Shown: positions 8,985 to 16,732 of the stretch, piece by piece
How the letters are laid out: each line of letters begins with the position of its first letter
Position numbering within the stretch: the first letter of the stretch is position 1
Origin: CAVRGQ01 sp963720785
Lineage (GTDB): Bacteria; Actinomycetota; Acidimicrobiia; IMCC26256; DASPTH01
DNA: 64,000 bases
Direction: 5' to 3'
Assembly: GCA_963720785.1 (NCBI GenBank)
Contig: CAVRGQ010000008.1
Span: forward strand, 186,001 to 250,000
Translations under genes and position numbers: made by a program
The notes under the pieces: generated by a model
Told to the model about the DNA's origin: nothing
What the model saw: the letters and a program-made list of their open reading frames with translations, nothing else
Database searches by the model: none

Positions 8985-10907
8985 ATGGACAACATGGAGC
9001 GCCGGGCGGTCCCGACGGTGAGCGCCATCCCCCAGGTGCGCTCGGGCTTCTGGGACGGGCACCCCCGCCTCGTGCGGGTCGTCGCCTCCGTCGCCCTCCT
9101 GTGGGGCGTCGCATATGTCGCCTGGCGGATCGGATGGAGCGGCCAGGGCGTGCCCCTGCCATTGTTCCTGTCGCTCCTGGTCGCCGAGGTCTTCGGATGG
9201 GTGAGCCTGGGGTTCTACGCCTTCCTCGCCTGGACGGTTCCCGAGTCCACACGCCCGCCCACCCCCGACTCGCTGCCCACCGTGGACGTGTTCGTCCCGA
9301 CCTACGACGAGCCGCTGCGGGTGCTCGAGGCAACCCTCGTGGGCTGTCGCGAGATCCGCGGCCCGCACGTCACGTGGGTGCTCGACGATGGGCGCCGCCC
9401 CGAGGTCGAGGCGCTCGCAACCCGTATGGGAGCCCGCTACCTCACCCGGGCCGACAACTCCCACGCCAAGGCCGGCAACGTCAACGCGGCGCTCTCCCGC
9501 ACACACGGCGAGCTCATTCTCTTCCTCGACGCGGACCACGTCCCGCTGCCGGACGTGCTCGAAGCCACGCTCGGCTACTTCGAGGACCCCGACGTCGCGC
9601 TGGTCCAGACCCCGCACGACTTCTACAACCGCGACTCGGTGCAGCACACCCGCACCGAGCGCCACGAGCAGACGCTGTTCTACGACGTCATCGCGCTCGG
9701 GAAGGACCGTATGAACTCGATGTTCTGGTGCGGCTCCGCCACGATCATCCGACGGGAGGCGCTCGAAGGCGTCGGGGGTGTCCTGACCGACACCGTCGCC
9801 GAGGATTTCCACACCACGATCGCGATGCACGCCCGCGGTTGGACGACCCGCTACCACAACGAGGTCCTGGTGCAGGGCCTTGCGCCGCACGACCTTGCGG
9901 GCTTCCTGCTGCAGCGAGCGCGCTGGGCGCGGGGGAACCTCCGCGTGTTCCGGACGCGCGAGAACCCGCTGACCTGTCCAGGGCTCACGATCAGGCAACG
10001 GACGAGCTACTTCGCATCGCTCTACACCTACTTCGCCGGGCTCCAGCGCCTCGCGTTGCTGCTCGTGCTCACCTGGACGCTCGCCACCGCCCGGCTGCCC
10101 ATGCATGCGTCGTTGCTCACGCTCGGACTTCTGTGGCTGCCGTGGACGTTGATGAGCCTGCTCGCCACCGCGGGCCTCGGTCGCGGTGCGTTGGGCCCGT
10201 TCGACTCGACGCGCTACGGCCTGATGACGATGGGCATCCACGCACGCGCCGTCGTCGAGCTCGTGCTCGGGCGTGGCACCACCTTCCACGTGACGCCGAA
10301 GGACGGTATCGACGAGGGTGGGCTGAGCGTGTTGCGCGAGCTGCGCCTCATGACCATCGTGCTGTGCGCGCTCGCCGCGGCGTGGGTCGTCCGAATCCTC
10401 GGCGCACTCGGTGTCATCGCCGTCGGCACGATGCCCGACCTCGCGCTCGCGATCCTGCTCGCGCTCGGCGCGTGGGAGGTGGGGTGCATCGTCGTCGTGC
10501 TCGGCGGTCTGGTGCGCAGGCGCCAGCTGCGCACGACGTACCGCCTCCCCGTGGAGTTGCGGGCCCGCATCGCCAACACGCAGACCGTGGTCCCGCTCCT
10601 CGACCTCACTCCCGACGGCGTGGCATTCCGCACCCCGGTGGCGCTCGAGCCCGGCAGCCGCGTCGTGCTGCTGACGCGGCTGACCGACGCGCGCGGCGAA
10701 CGCCACGACGTAACACTCCCGGCGGTCGTGCGCCGCGTCCGCCATGTCGACGACGGCTTCCGGGTGGGCGCCCGGCTCGACGGCGTCGACGACGCGACCC
10801 ACCACCTCCTCGTGGAGTACTGCTTCGTGGTCGCGTCCACCCAACGGCACCGCCGGTTCGAAGTGCCGGTGGACGTGCCCGCCACCCGGCGGGCGGTCGC
10901 CGGCTGA
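8985..10907 (+). CDS. Cellulose-synthase-like processive glycosyltransferase with C-terminal PilZ domain
   Basis: A 640-residue membrane glycosyltransferase of the BcsA type. Two N-terminal helices (about 29-50 and 58-84) precede a GT2 catalytic domain with VDVFVPTYDEP, the DAD motif at 182-184, the acceptor motif VAEDFHT and QRARW; several helices follow (about 335-510). The C terminus is a PilZ domain: RTTYR is the RxxxR motif and DLTPDGVAF the D-x-S/T-x-x-G motif that bind cyclic di-GMP. It probably extrudes a beta-glucan-like exopolysaccharide when c-di-GMP is high. No bcsB or other synthase partner is adjacent. The PilZ domain is closely similar to the small PilZ protein 1.2 kb away, and the two share a promoter type. 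Confidence 0.9.
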   Translation: MDNMERRAVPTVSAIPQVRSGFWDGHPRLVRVVASVALLWGVAYVAWRIGWSGQGVPLPLFLSLLVAEVFGWVSLGFYAFLAWTVPESTRPPTPDSLPTVDVFVPTYDEPLRVLEATLVGCREIRGPHVTWVLDDGRRPEVEALATRMGARYLTRADNSHAKAGNVNAALSRTHGELILFLDADHVPLPDVLEATLGYFEDPDVALVQTPHDFYNRDSVQHTRTERHEQTLFYDVIALGKDRMNSMFWCGSATIIRREALEGVGGVLTDTVAEDFHTTIAMHARGWTTRYHNEVLVQGLAPHDLAGFLLQRARWARGNLRVFRTRENPLTCPGLTIRQRTSYFASLYTYFAGLQRLALLLVLTWTLATARLPMHASLLTLGLLWLPWTLMSLLATAGLGRGALGPFDSTRYGLMTMGIHARAVVELVLGRGTTFHVTPKDGIDEGGLSVLRELRLMTIVLCALAAAWVVRILGALGVIAVGTMPDLALAILLALGAWEVGCIVVVLGGLVRRRQLRTTYRLPVELRARIANTQTVVPLLDLTPDGVAFRTPVALEPGSRVVLLTRLTDARGERHDVTLPAVVRRVRHVDDGFRVGARLDGVDDATHHLLVEYCFVVASTQRHRRFEVPVDVPATRRAVAG

Positions 10908-10913
10908 TCGGCA

Positions 10914-12083
10914 CTACACCACCGAGTGCACGACGCCGACGAGCGCGCCGGCGAGGACGAGCCACACGAGGTTCGGGCGCCATCGCCACATGACCGCGAA
11001 CGATGCGAGCGCGAGGAGCGCGGTGAGCCCGTCGACGATCGCAGTGCCGGCGAGGTCCCAGGTCACGCCGGCCATGAGCGCGACCGCGGCGGCGGTGACG
11101 CCGTCGAGTGCCGCCGCGCTCCACGTCCAGCGCCGCAGGTGCGGCACGATCCACCCGAACGCGGCGACGAGCAGGAACGAGGGCAGGAAGATCGCGATCG
11201 TCGCGACGACCCCGCCCCACAATCCCGCGACGAGGTACCCCACGAAGGTCGCGGTGGTGAACACCGGCCCGGGGGTCACCTGCCCCGCCGCCACCGCGTC
11301 GACCAGTTGCTGCGAGGTGATCCAGTGCAACTGGTCGACCAGGTCGTGCTGCAGGTAGGCCACGAGTACGTAGCCGCTGCCGAACACCACGGCGCCCAGC
11401 TTCAGGAACTCGAGGAACACCTCCACGAGCGAGACCCCGTGCACCCGCGTGCTGCGCGCCCCGGCCGTCGTGGTGAGGAACGCGATGGCCGCGGCACCGC
11501 GGTCGCGCCAGGTGCCGAGGTGCGCGGCGGCCGCTTCGGCTGCTCCCGCGCCGAGCAGGAGCAGCAGCACCGGGGCGCCGGTGAACCACCCCACCAGCAC
11601 GATCGCGGCGAGCACCGCGAGGCGCGCCGTGCGGATCGCGCTGCGCCCGAGGCGCACCACCGCGTCGGCGACGATGCCGATCACCACGGGCGTGATGCCG
11701 TAGAGCACGCCGCGCCCGATGGTGGTGGCGCCGTACTCCACGTAGGCCCACGCCAGTGCGAGCACGATGGCCATCGCCGGCAGCACGAAGCAGGCCCCGC
11801 CCACCACCAGACCGGGCCAGCCCGCGCGCCGGCGGGCGAGGTAGATCGCCATCTGGGTGGAGCCCGGGCCCGGGATCACCCCGGTTACCCCGAGCGCGTC
11901 GAGGAACTCCTGCTCCCCCACCCACGCCCGGCGCTCCACCACTTCGTGGCGCATCATCGCCACGTGGGCCGCCGGGCCGCCGAAGCCCAGGGTGCCGAGC
12001 TTCAGGAAGACGCGGGCGACCTCCCCGAGGCGCCGGGGTTCGCGCGGCCGTTGGGAGCCCTCGGGACCGTCGCTCGGGACCAA
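10914..12083 (-). CDS. chrA: Chromate transporter ChrA (two-domain form)
   Basis: A 389-residue membrane protein with two tandem CHR domains. The first has FLKLGTLGFGGPAAHVAMM and GVIPGPGSTQMAIYL; the second FLKLGAVVFGSGYVLVAYL and AAGQVTPGPVFTTATFVGYL. This is the long, fused antiporter that exports chromate, sometimes only a sulfate-like anion. No ATG precedes the first conserved motif, so I place the start at TTG 12081-12083, which leaves about 20 residues before it; other weak starts are possible. The stop lies 6 bases from the convergent glycosyltransferase stop. The start region faces the promoter of the divergent PilZ gene. Confidence 0.9.
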   Translation of the reverse strand: MVPSDGPEGSQRPREPRRLGEVARVFLKLGTLGFGGPAAHVAMMRHEVVERRAWVGEQEFLDALGVTGVIPGPGSTQMAIYLARRRAGWPGLVVGGACFVLPAMAIVLALAWAYVEYGATTIGRGVLYGITPVVIGIVADAVVRLGRSAIRTARLAVLAAIVLVGWFTGAPVLLLLLGAGAAEAAAAHLGTWRDRGAAAIAFLTTTAGARSTRVHGVSLVEVFLEFLKLGAVVFGSGYVLVAYLQHDLVDQLHWITSQQLVDAVAAGQVTPGPVFTTATFVGYLVAGLWGGVVATIAIFLPSFLLVAAFGWIVPHLRRWTWSAAALDGVTAAAVALMAGVTWDLAGTAIVDGLTALLALASFAVMWRWRPNLVWLVLAGALVGVVHSVV

Positions 12084-12095
12084 GGTCCCATCTTG

Positions 12096-12130
12096 CTCAA
12101 GATTTGGGGGGAGATACCGAAATTTCGGGA
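12096..12130 (+). promoter_or_regulatory. Motility-sigma-like promoter of the small PilZ gene
   Basis: CTCAA at 12096-12100, 11 bases, AGATACCGAAA at 12112-12122, 8 bases, then GTG. This repeats the 8950-8984 arrangement exactly although the spacer bases differ. The -35-side TCAAGATT is a closer match to TAAAGTTT than at the first site. ACCGAAATTTCGG also contains the 12-bp palindrome CCGAAATTTCGG (12117-12128), which could bind a regulator. Confidence 0.65.
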
Positions 12131-12572
12131 GTGAACATCCACGAGCGTCGCCGCGACCCCGCGCCGGGCACTCCGGGCGCCGCTTCCGACCGGGCGTCCG
12201 ACCGTGCTGCCCGCCGCCGGCGGCGCAGCGAGCGGGTCGCGGTCGACCTGCAGGCGCGGCATCGCCGACACGTCGACGATCGTCGACCTGCGCGACCTCA
12301 CACCCGACGGCGTGTCGTTCGACAGCCCGGTCGCCATCGAGCCGGGCACCCGCGTCGTGCTCCTCACCCGGGTCAGCGACTCGCGTGGCGAGCGTCGCGA
12401 CATCGCGCTCCCGGTGGTCGAGCGGTGGACCCGTCACGGTCACCGCCACCACCGGGTGGGCGCGGAGTTCGCCGGCGTGGACGACGCGACCCGGGCACTC
12501 CTCACCGAGTACTGCGCCCAGGTCACGTCGTCACACGAGTCACACCACTGGCGTCACGCCGCCGATGACTGA
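12131..12572 (+). CDS. Small stand-alone PilZ domain protein (frameshifted)
   Basis: Starting at GTG 12131 the frame gives VNIHERRRD, a basic run with RRSER (an RxxxR c-di-GMP motif), then VAVDLQAR; one extra G at about 12260 shifts the frame, and the next frame continues IADTSTIVDLRDLTPDGVSF (D-x-T-x-x-G motif) to the end RHAADD. Repaired length is about 146 residues, essentially a single PilZ domain. By eye it is about 60% identical to the PilZ tail of the glycosyltransferase at 8985, so one probably arose from the other by duplication. It would bind c-di-GMP and act on an unknown partner. Its 3' end overlaps the convergent lon gene by 19 bases. Confidence 0.82.
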
Positions 12573-15004
12573 GCCGGCTCCTCGAGGGCGATGCGCAGCA
12601 CGTCGCGCACGTCCTCGACCGGATGGAAGGTCATCACCGCACGCACCGACTCGGGCACGTCGTCGAGGTCGGGTGCGTTGCGGGCGGGAAGGAGCACGGT
12701 GTCGAGACCGGCGCGTTGCGCGGCCAGCACCTTCTGCTTCAGCCCACCGATCGGCAGCACCCGGCCCTGGAGCGTGACCTCACCGGTCATGCCCACGCCC
12801 GCGCGCACCGGCCGGCCCGACAAGGCACTCACGAGCGCGGTCGTCATGGTGATGCCGGCCGACGGCCCGTCCTTGGGGATCGCACCCGCGGGCACGTGCA
12901 GGTGCACGCGCCGTTGTGTGGCTCCTTGGAACAGGCCCGGGTCGAGCCCGAGCTCCTCGGCGTGCGCCTGCACGTAGGTCAGCGCGATGCGCGCCGACTC
13001 CTGCATCACGTCGCCGAGCTGCCCGGTGACGGTCAGCCCGCCGGGCCCCGAGCCCTCGCCGGGTGTGGTGGTCGCCTCGACGAACAGCACGTCGCCGCCG
13101 GCCCCGGTGACCGCGAGCCCGGTCGCCACGCCGGGCGCGCCGGTGCGGTCGGCCACCTCGCCGTGGAACTTCGGCCGGCCGAGCGCAGGCTCCACGTCGT
13201 CGACGTCGAGCACCACGGGCGGCGTCACCGCCCCTGAAGCCACCCGAGCCGCGGTCTTGCGCAGCAGCTTGCCCACCTCGCGCTCGAGGTGGCGCACGCC
13301 CGCCTCGCGGGTGTGGTCGACGACGACGGCACGCAGCGCGTCGTCGGTGACCTGCACCTCGTCCGCGGTCAGGCCGTTGCGCTCCAACTGGCGGGCCAGC
13401 AGGTGGTCACGGGCGATCGCGACCTTCTCGTCCTCGGTGTAGCCGTCGAGCCGGATGATCTCGAGCCGGTCCAGCAGCGGGCCGGGGATCGTGTCGAGCA
13501 CGTTGGCGGTCGCGAGGAACAGCACGTCGGACAGGTCGAGGTCGAGCTCGAGGTAGTGGTCGCGGAACGTGTGGTTCTGCGCGGGGTCGAGCACCTCGAG
13601 CAGCGCGGCCGACGGGTCACCCCGCCAGTCGTTGCCCAGCTTGTCGACCTCGTCGAGCAGCACGACGGGGTTCATCGTGCCCGCCTCGGTCAGCGCGCGC
13701 ACCACCCGTCCGGGGCGCGAGCCCACGTAGGTGCGACGGTGCCCGCGCAGCTCCGCCTCGTCGTGCACGCCGCCGAGCGCGACCCGCACGAACTCGCGGC
13801 CGAGCGCGTGCGCGACCGACTCGCCGAGTGACGTCTTGCCGACGCCGGGCGGACCGACCAGCGCGAGGATCGCGCCCGCGCCGCGTCGACTTGCACGGGG
13901 AGCACTCGCGGGTGCGTCGGCCATGCCCTTGGCCGCCTCCTTCTCGCCGCGGAGCTTGCGCACCGCGAGGTACTCGACGACCCGGTCCTTCACGTCGTCG
14001 AGGCCGGTGTGGTCGGCGTCGAGCACCGCACGCGCGGCGGCCACGTCGAGGTGCTCGTCGGACCGGTTGCCCCACGGCACCTCGAACACCGTGTCGATCC
14101 AGGTGCGGATCCACCCGTGCTCGGGACTCTGCTCGCTCGTACGCTCGAGCTTGTCGATCTCGCGACCGATCGCGTCGCGCACGTCGTCGGACACCGCGCC
14201 CTCGTCCGCGAGGGTGGCGAGCTTCGTGCGGTACTCCTCCACCGCGTTCGCGGTGTCACCGGTGTCGCCCAACTCCTCGCGGATGGCCTGGAGCTGCTGG
14301 CGCAAGACGAACTCGCGCTGCTGCTTGTCCATGCCCTCGCTCACCTTGGAGCGGATCTGCTCGGTGAGCTCGAACTCGCTCAGCACCTCGCGCGCCCACT
14401 CGAGCGCCTTCGCGAGACGCGCCTCGGGGTCGAGCTCCTCCAGCAACTCCACCTTGCGCTCGGTCGACAGCTCGGGTGACCACCCGGCGGTGTCGGCCAG
14501 CGTGCCCGGGTCGTCGACCCCGGCGACCGCGTCGGCCAGACGGGGACGGCCCAGCGCCGTGGCGATGGCGCGCACGACGGCGCGGTACTCGCGCGCCAGC
14601 TCCCGGGCGCGGCCGGAGACCGCCGCGGGTTCGTGCACCGGCTCGGCCTGCACCCACAGCCCGGGGTGCTCGCTCGGCACGACCGCACCGACGTGGGCGC
14701 GGGCGAGGCCGCGGAGCACGAGTGCACGCTGGCCGTCGGGCATCTCGCCCTCGTGCTCCACGCGGGCGACGGTGCCGATGCGGGTCCAGCCCGCTGCCCC
14801 GTCGACGGTGGTGCGGGGCACGAGCAACACACGGCCGTCACCGGCACGGGCGCCGTCGGCGGCCGCCCGGGCCTCGGGCGACTCCAGGGCCAGGGTCACG
14901 ACCATCTGCGGCAGCACGACGCCGCTGGGCAGGGCCAGCAGCGGCAGGGCCGTGGTCAGCTCGGGGCTCTCGGGGCTGTCGGGGGTGCGGGTCGCTTCGT
15001 CCAC
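12554..15004 (-). CDS. lon: ATP-dependent protease Lon
   Basis: A full-length 816-residue Lon serine protease that degrades misfolded and regulatory proteins in the cytoplasm. Order: N-terminal substrate-binding domain (LPLLALPSGVVLPQMVVTL), coiled region (QREFVLRQQLQAIREELGD), AAA+ module with Walker A GPPGVGKTS and Walker B VVLLDEVDKL, then the protease domain with catalytic Ser715 in KDGPSAGITM and Lys756 in GGLKQK. The GTG at 15002-15004 is preceded by GAGGA. An Ala/Ser-rich loop (ADAPASAPRASRR) before the Walker A motif is slightly longer than usual. Upstream DNA carries a palindrome and short direct repeats. Confidence 0.96.
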   Translation of the reverse strand: MDEATRTPDSPESPELTTALPLLALPSGVVLPQMVVTLALESPEARAAADGARAGDGRVLLVPRTTVDGAAGWTRIGTVARVEHEGEMPDGQRALVLRGLARAHVGAVVPSEHPGLWVQAEPVHEPAAVSGRARELAREYRAVVRAIATALGRPRLADAVAGVDDPGTLADTAGWSPELSTERKVELLEELDPEARLAKALEWAREVLSEFELTEQIRSKVSEGMDKQQREFVLRQQLQAIREELGDTGDTANAVEEYRTKLATLADEGAVSDDVRDAIGREIDKLERTSEQSPEHGWIRTWIDTVFEVPWGNRSDEHLDVAAARAVLDADHTGLDDVKDRVVEYLAVRKLRGEKEAAKGMADAPASAPRASRRGAGAILALVGPPGVGKTSLGESVAHALGREFVRVALGGVHDEAELRGHRRTYVGSRPGRVVRALTEAGTMNPVVLLDEVDKLGNDWRGDPSAALLEVLDPAQNHTFRDHYLELDLDLSDVLFLATANVLDTIPGPLLDRLEIIRLDGYTEDEKVAIARDHLLARQLERNGLTADEVQVTDDALRAVVVDHTREAGVRHLEREVGKLLRKTAARVASGAVTPPVVLDVDDVEPALGRPKFHGEVADRTGAPGVATGLAVTGAGGDVLFVEATTTPGEGSGPGGLTVTGQLGDVMQESARIALTYVQAHAEELGLDPGLFQGATQRRVHLHVPAGAIPKDGPSAGITMTTALVSALSGRPVRAGVGMTGEVTLQGRVLPIGGLKQKVLAAQRAGLDTVLLPARNAPDLDDVPESVRAVMTFHPVEDVRDVLRIALEEPAQSSAA

Positions 15005-15030
15005 GCCGGTTCCTCACTCACGGGGAATCA

Positions 15031-15058
15031 CGTCTCGAGACGCGATTACACGATTACG
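15031..15058. promoter_or_regulatory. lon upstream region: 12-bp palindrome and tandem octamers
   Basis: CGTCTCGAGACG (15031-15042) is a perfect palindrome, followed at once by two tandem octamers CGATTACA/CGATTACG (15043-15058) that give this AT-richer spot TAATCG-type -10 candidates on the minus strand. It lies 27-54 bases before the lon start and is a plausible promoter/operator. I see no HspR HAIR element (CTTGAGT-N7-ACTCAAG). Confidence 0.4.
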
Positions 15059-15115
15059 TGAGCACAGGAACCGCCCGCGGGCCGGTCCTATTCCCGACCC
15101 TTCTAGTCTTCTTTT

Positions 15116-15168
15116 CCGAACCGGCGTCAATCCCTGCCCACTATGGGCTTCGATTGACGCCGGTTCGG
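15116..15168 (-). terminator. Large hairpin after the epimerase gene
   Basis: Perfect 17-bp arms (15116-15132 and 15152-15168; core CCGAACCGGCGTCAATC) enclose 19 bases that hold a second small stem (GCCCA/TGGGC). It begins 8 bases after the stop of the minus-strand epimerase gene, so a factor-independent terminator without a U-tract, as is common in actinobacteria, is likely. The same build recurs at 30790-30849. Confidence 0.65.
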
Positions 15169-15175
15169 GAGAGGG

Positions 15176-16156
15176 TCAGAGGAGGCCGGTAGCGCGGAGC
15201 CAGGGGATGGTGCGTTCGAGGCCCTCGCGCAGGGAGAGCGGGGCGTAGCCCAGGCGCTCCACCGTGCGGTGGTTGTCGAAGAAGGGCTCCGGGAACTGCT
15301 TGCGGGCCAGGTCGACGAGCGTGGGTCCGTAGCGGGCCGCCACCTCGGGGTCGTCGAGCTCCGCGACCGAGACCTCCCGCATGCGGTGGTCGACGCCGGC
15401 CACCTCGCAGGCGAGGTTGCAGAACATCGGCGTGCCGCCGACGTCTTCCGGACGGCCGAAGCCGAGGTAGCGCTCCCCTGCCACGCCCTTGCGCATGGCC
15501 AGGACCGAGCACATGGCGACGTCGTCGGCGTAGACCCACGGGATCGGGAAGTTGACGTTCTCGGTGAGCTCGCCCCGCACTGCCGCGACGATCCGGGCGT
15601 TGTAGCTCGGCACCACCATCGAGCGCTCGGGCAATGGAGAGTCGCCGTAGGCGCCGCCCGAGATCACGACGACGATGTCCTCGCCCCGCTCCACCCGCTC
15701 CATCGCGTCGATGAAGGCGCGCATCTTGGTCTGCGTGTAGGGGTCGGGGCTCGGGTCGGGGTCGAGCGGCGACACCTCGCTGAGCGGCTCCGTCTTCGCG
15801 TCGAAGAAGGTGGTGGTGCTCAGCTGCACCGTGCGCTGCGCGCCCACCTTCCGCGCCGCGTCGAGCACGTACGCGGTGCCGATCACGTTGACCTGTTCGT
15901 GCTCACCCGGGTTCTGGGTGGGCCCGCCGAGCACTGCGGCGGAGTGGATCACGAACTCCGCGCCCTCGGCGCCGCGCAGCACGTCGTCCGCGTCGGTGAT
16001 GTCGCCGCGACGGATCTCGACGCCCATCGCCTCGATCGCTCCGGCATCACTGCCCTCGCGTACGAGGGCGACGACCGAGTCGCCGCCCTCCACGAGGAGC
16101 TTCGCGATGTTGGAGCCGATCATGCCGGTCGCACCGGTCATGAACACGACACTCAC
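15176..16156 (-). CDS. NAD-dependent epimerase/dehydratase family protein (extended SDR)
   Basis: A 326-residue extended short-chain dehydrogenase. It opens VSVVFMTGATGMIGSNIAKLL, with TGATGMIG as the dinucleotide motif, then HSAAVLGG, a serine-containing QLSTTTFF, and the catalytic-type YTQTK. The C-terminal substrate region is consistent with sugar-nucleotide, flavonoid- or sterol-type reductases, so the substrate is not assignable. GTG 16154-16156 is the chosen start, with AGCGAGG-like purines before it. Gene order on this strand (glutathione peroxidase, then this gene, 43-base gap) suggests possible co-transcription. A strong hairpin follows the stop. Confidence 0.8.
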   Translation of the reverse strand: MSVVFMTGATGMIGSNIAKLLVEGGDSVVALVREGSDAGAIEAMGVEIRRGDITDADDVLRGAEGAEFVIHSAAVLGGPTQNPGEHEQVNVIGTAYVLDAARKVGAQRTVQLSTTTFFDAKTEPLSEVSPLDPDPSPDPYTQTKMRAFIDAMERVERGEDIVVVISGGAYGDSPLPERSMVVPSYNARIVAAVRGELTENVNFPIPWVYADDVAMCSVLAMRKGVAGERYLGFGRPEDVGGTPMFCNLACEVAGVDHRMREVSVAELDDPEVAARYGPTLVDLARKQFPEPFFDNHRTVERLGYAPLSLREGLERTIPWLRATGLL

Positions 16157-16199
16157 CCTCGCTCGCCTCCGCTCGCTCCGTGCCTGCTCACTTGTGCTC

Positions 16200-16688
16200 C
16201 TAGGAAGGAAGGGTGGCTTCGATCGCCGAGATGACGGCCGGGTCGTCGGGGGTGACCTGCGGGCGGAAGCGCTCCACCACGGAGCCGTCGGGGCCCACGA
16301 GGAACTTCTCGAAATTCCACTTCACGTCGCCGGCCTCGCCGTCGGCGTCGGCCGCCTGCGTGAGCTCCTGGTACACGGGGTGGGCCTGCGCGCCGTTCAC
16401 GTCGATCTTCTCGGTGATCGGGAAGCTCACGTGGTAGCTCGTGTCGCAGAAGTCGCGGATCTCCTCGGCCGTGCCCGGCTCCTGCCCCATGAACTGGTTG
16501 CAGGGGAAGCCGATCACCACGAGGCCGCGGTCGCGGTAGTCCTCGTAGAGCTTCTGGAGGGCCTCGTACTGCGGCGTGAGGCCGCACTTGGAGGCGACGT
16601 TGACCACGAGGGTGGCCTTGCCGGCGTACTGGGACAGCTCGGCGGGCGCACCCTCGAGCGTGTTGATCTGCTGCTCGTAAATGGACAT
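16200..16688 (-). CDS. Glutathione peroxidase family protein (thiol peroxidase)
   Basis: A 162-residue GPx-family peroxidase. Peroxidatic Cys35 lies in VNVASKCGLTPQY; FPCNQFMGQEPG and the tryptophan motif VKWNFEKFLV complete the active-site set. The catalytic residue is cysteine rather than selenocysteine, as in most bacterial members, which reduce hydroperoxides with thioredoxin-like donors. The ATG at 16686-16688 sits 8 bases from a -10-like TAGGCT (plus-strand 16696-16701 read on the minus strand), implying leaderless mRNA. Confidence 0.92.
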   Translation of the reverse strand: MSIYEQQINTLEGAPAELSQYAGKATLVVNVASKCGLTPQYEALQKLYEDYRDRGLVVIGFPCNQFMGQEPGTAEEIRDFCDTSYHVSFPITEKIDVNGAQAHPVYQELTQAADADGEAGDVKWNFEKFLVGPDGSVVERFRPQVTPDDPAVISAIEATLPS

Positions 16689-16732
16689 GCGAGCGAGCCT
16701 ATCTGCCGGGGCCGCGAGCTCGCAGGGGGCAG

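Noticed and set aside
8358..10850. Long open antisense frames over the glycosyltransferase and similar genes (also 20585-22963, 24478-26628 and 12131-15248)
   Set aside because: They are long only because of high GC; their translations are His/Arg/Val/Glu-rich shadows of the true genes on the other strand and show no family motifs.
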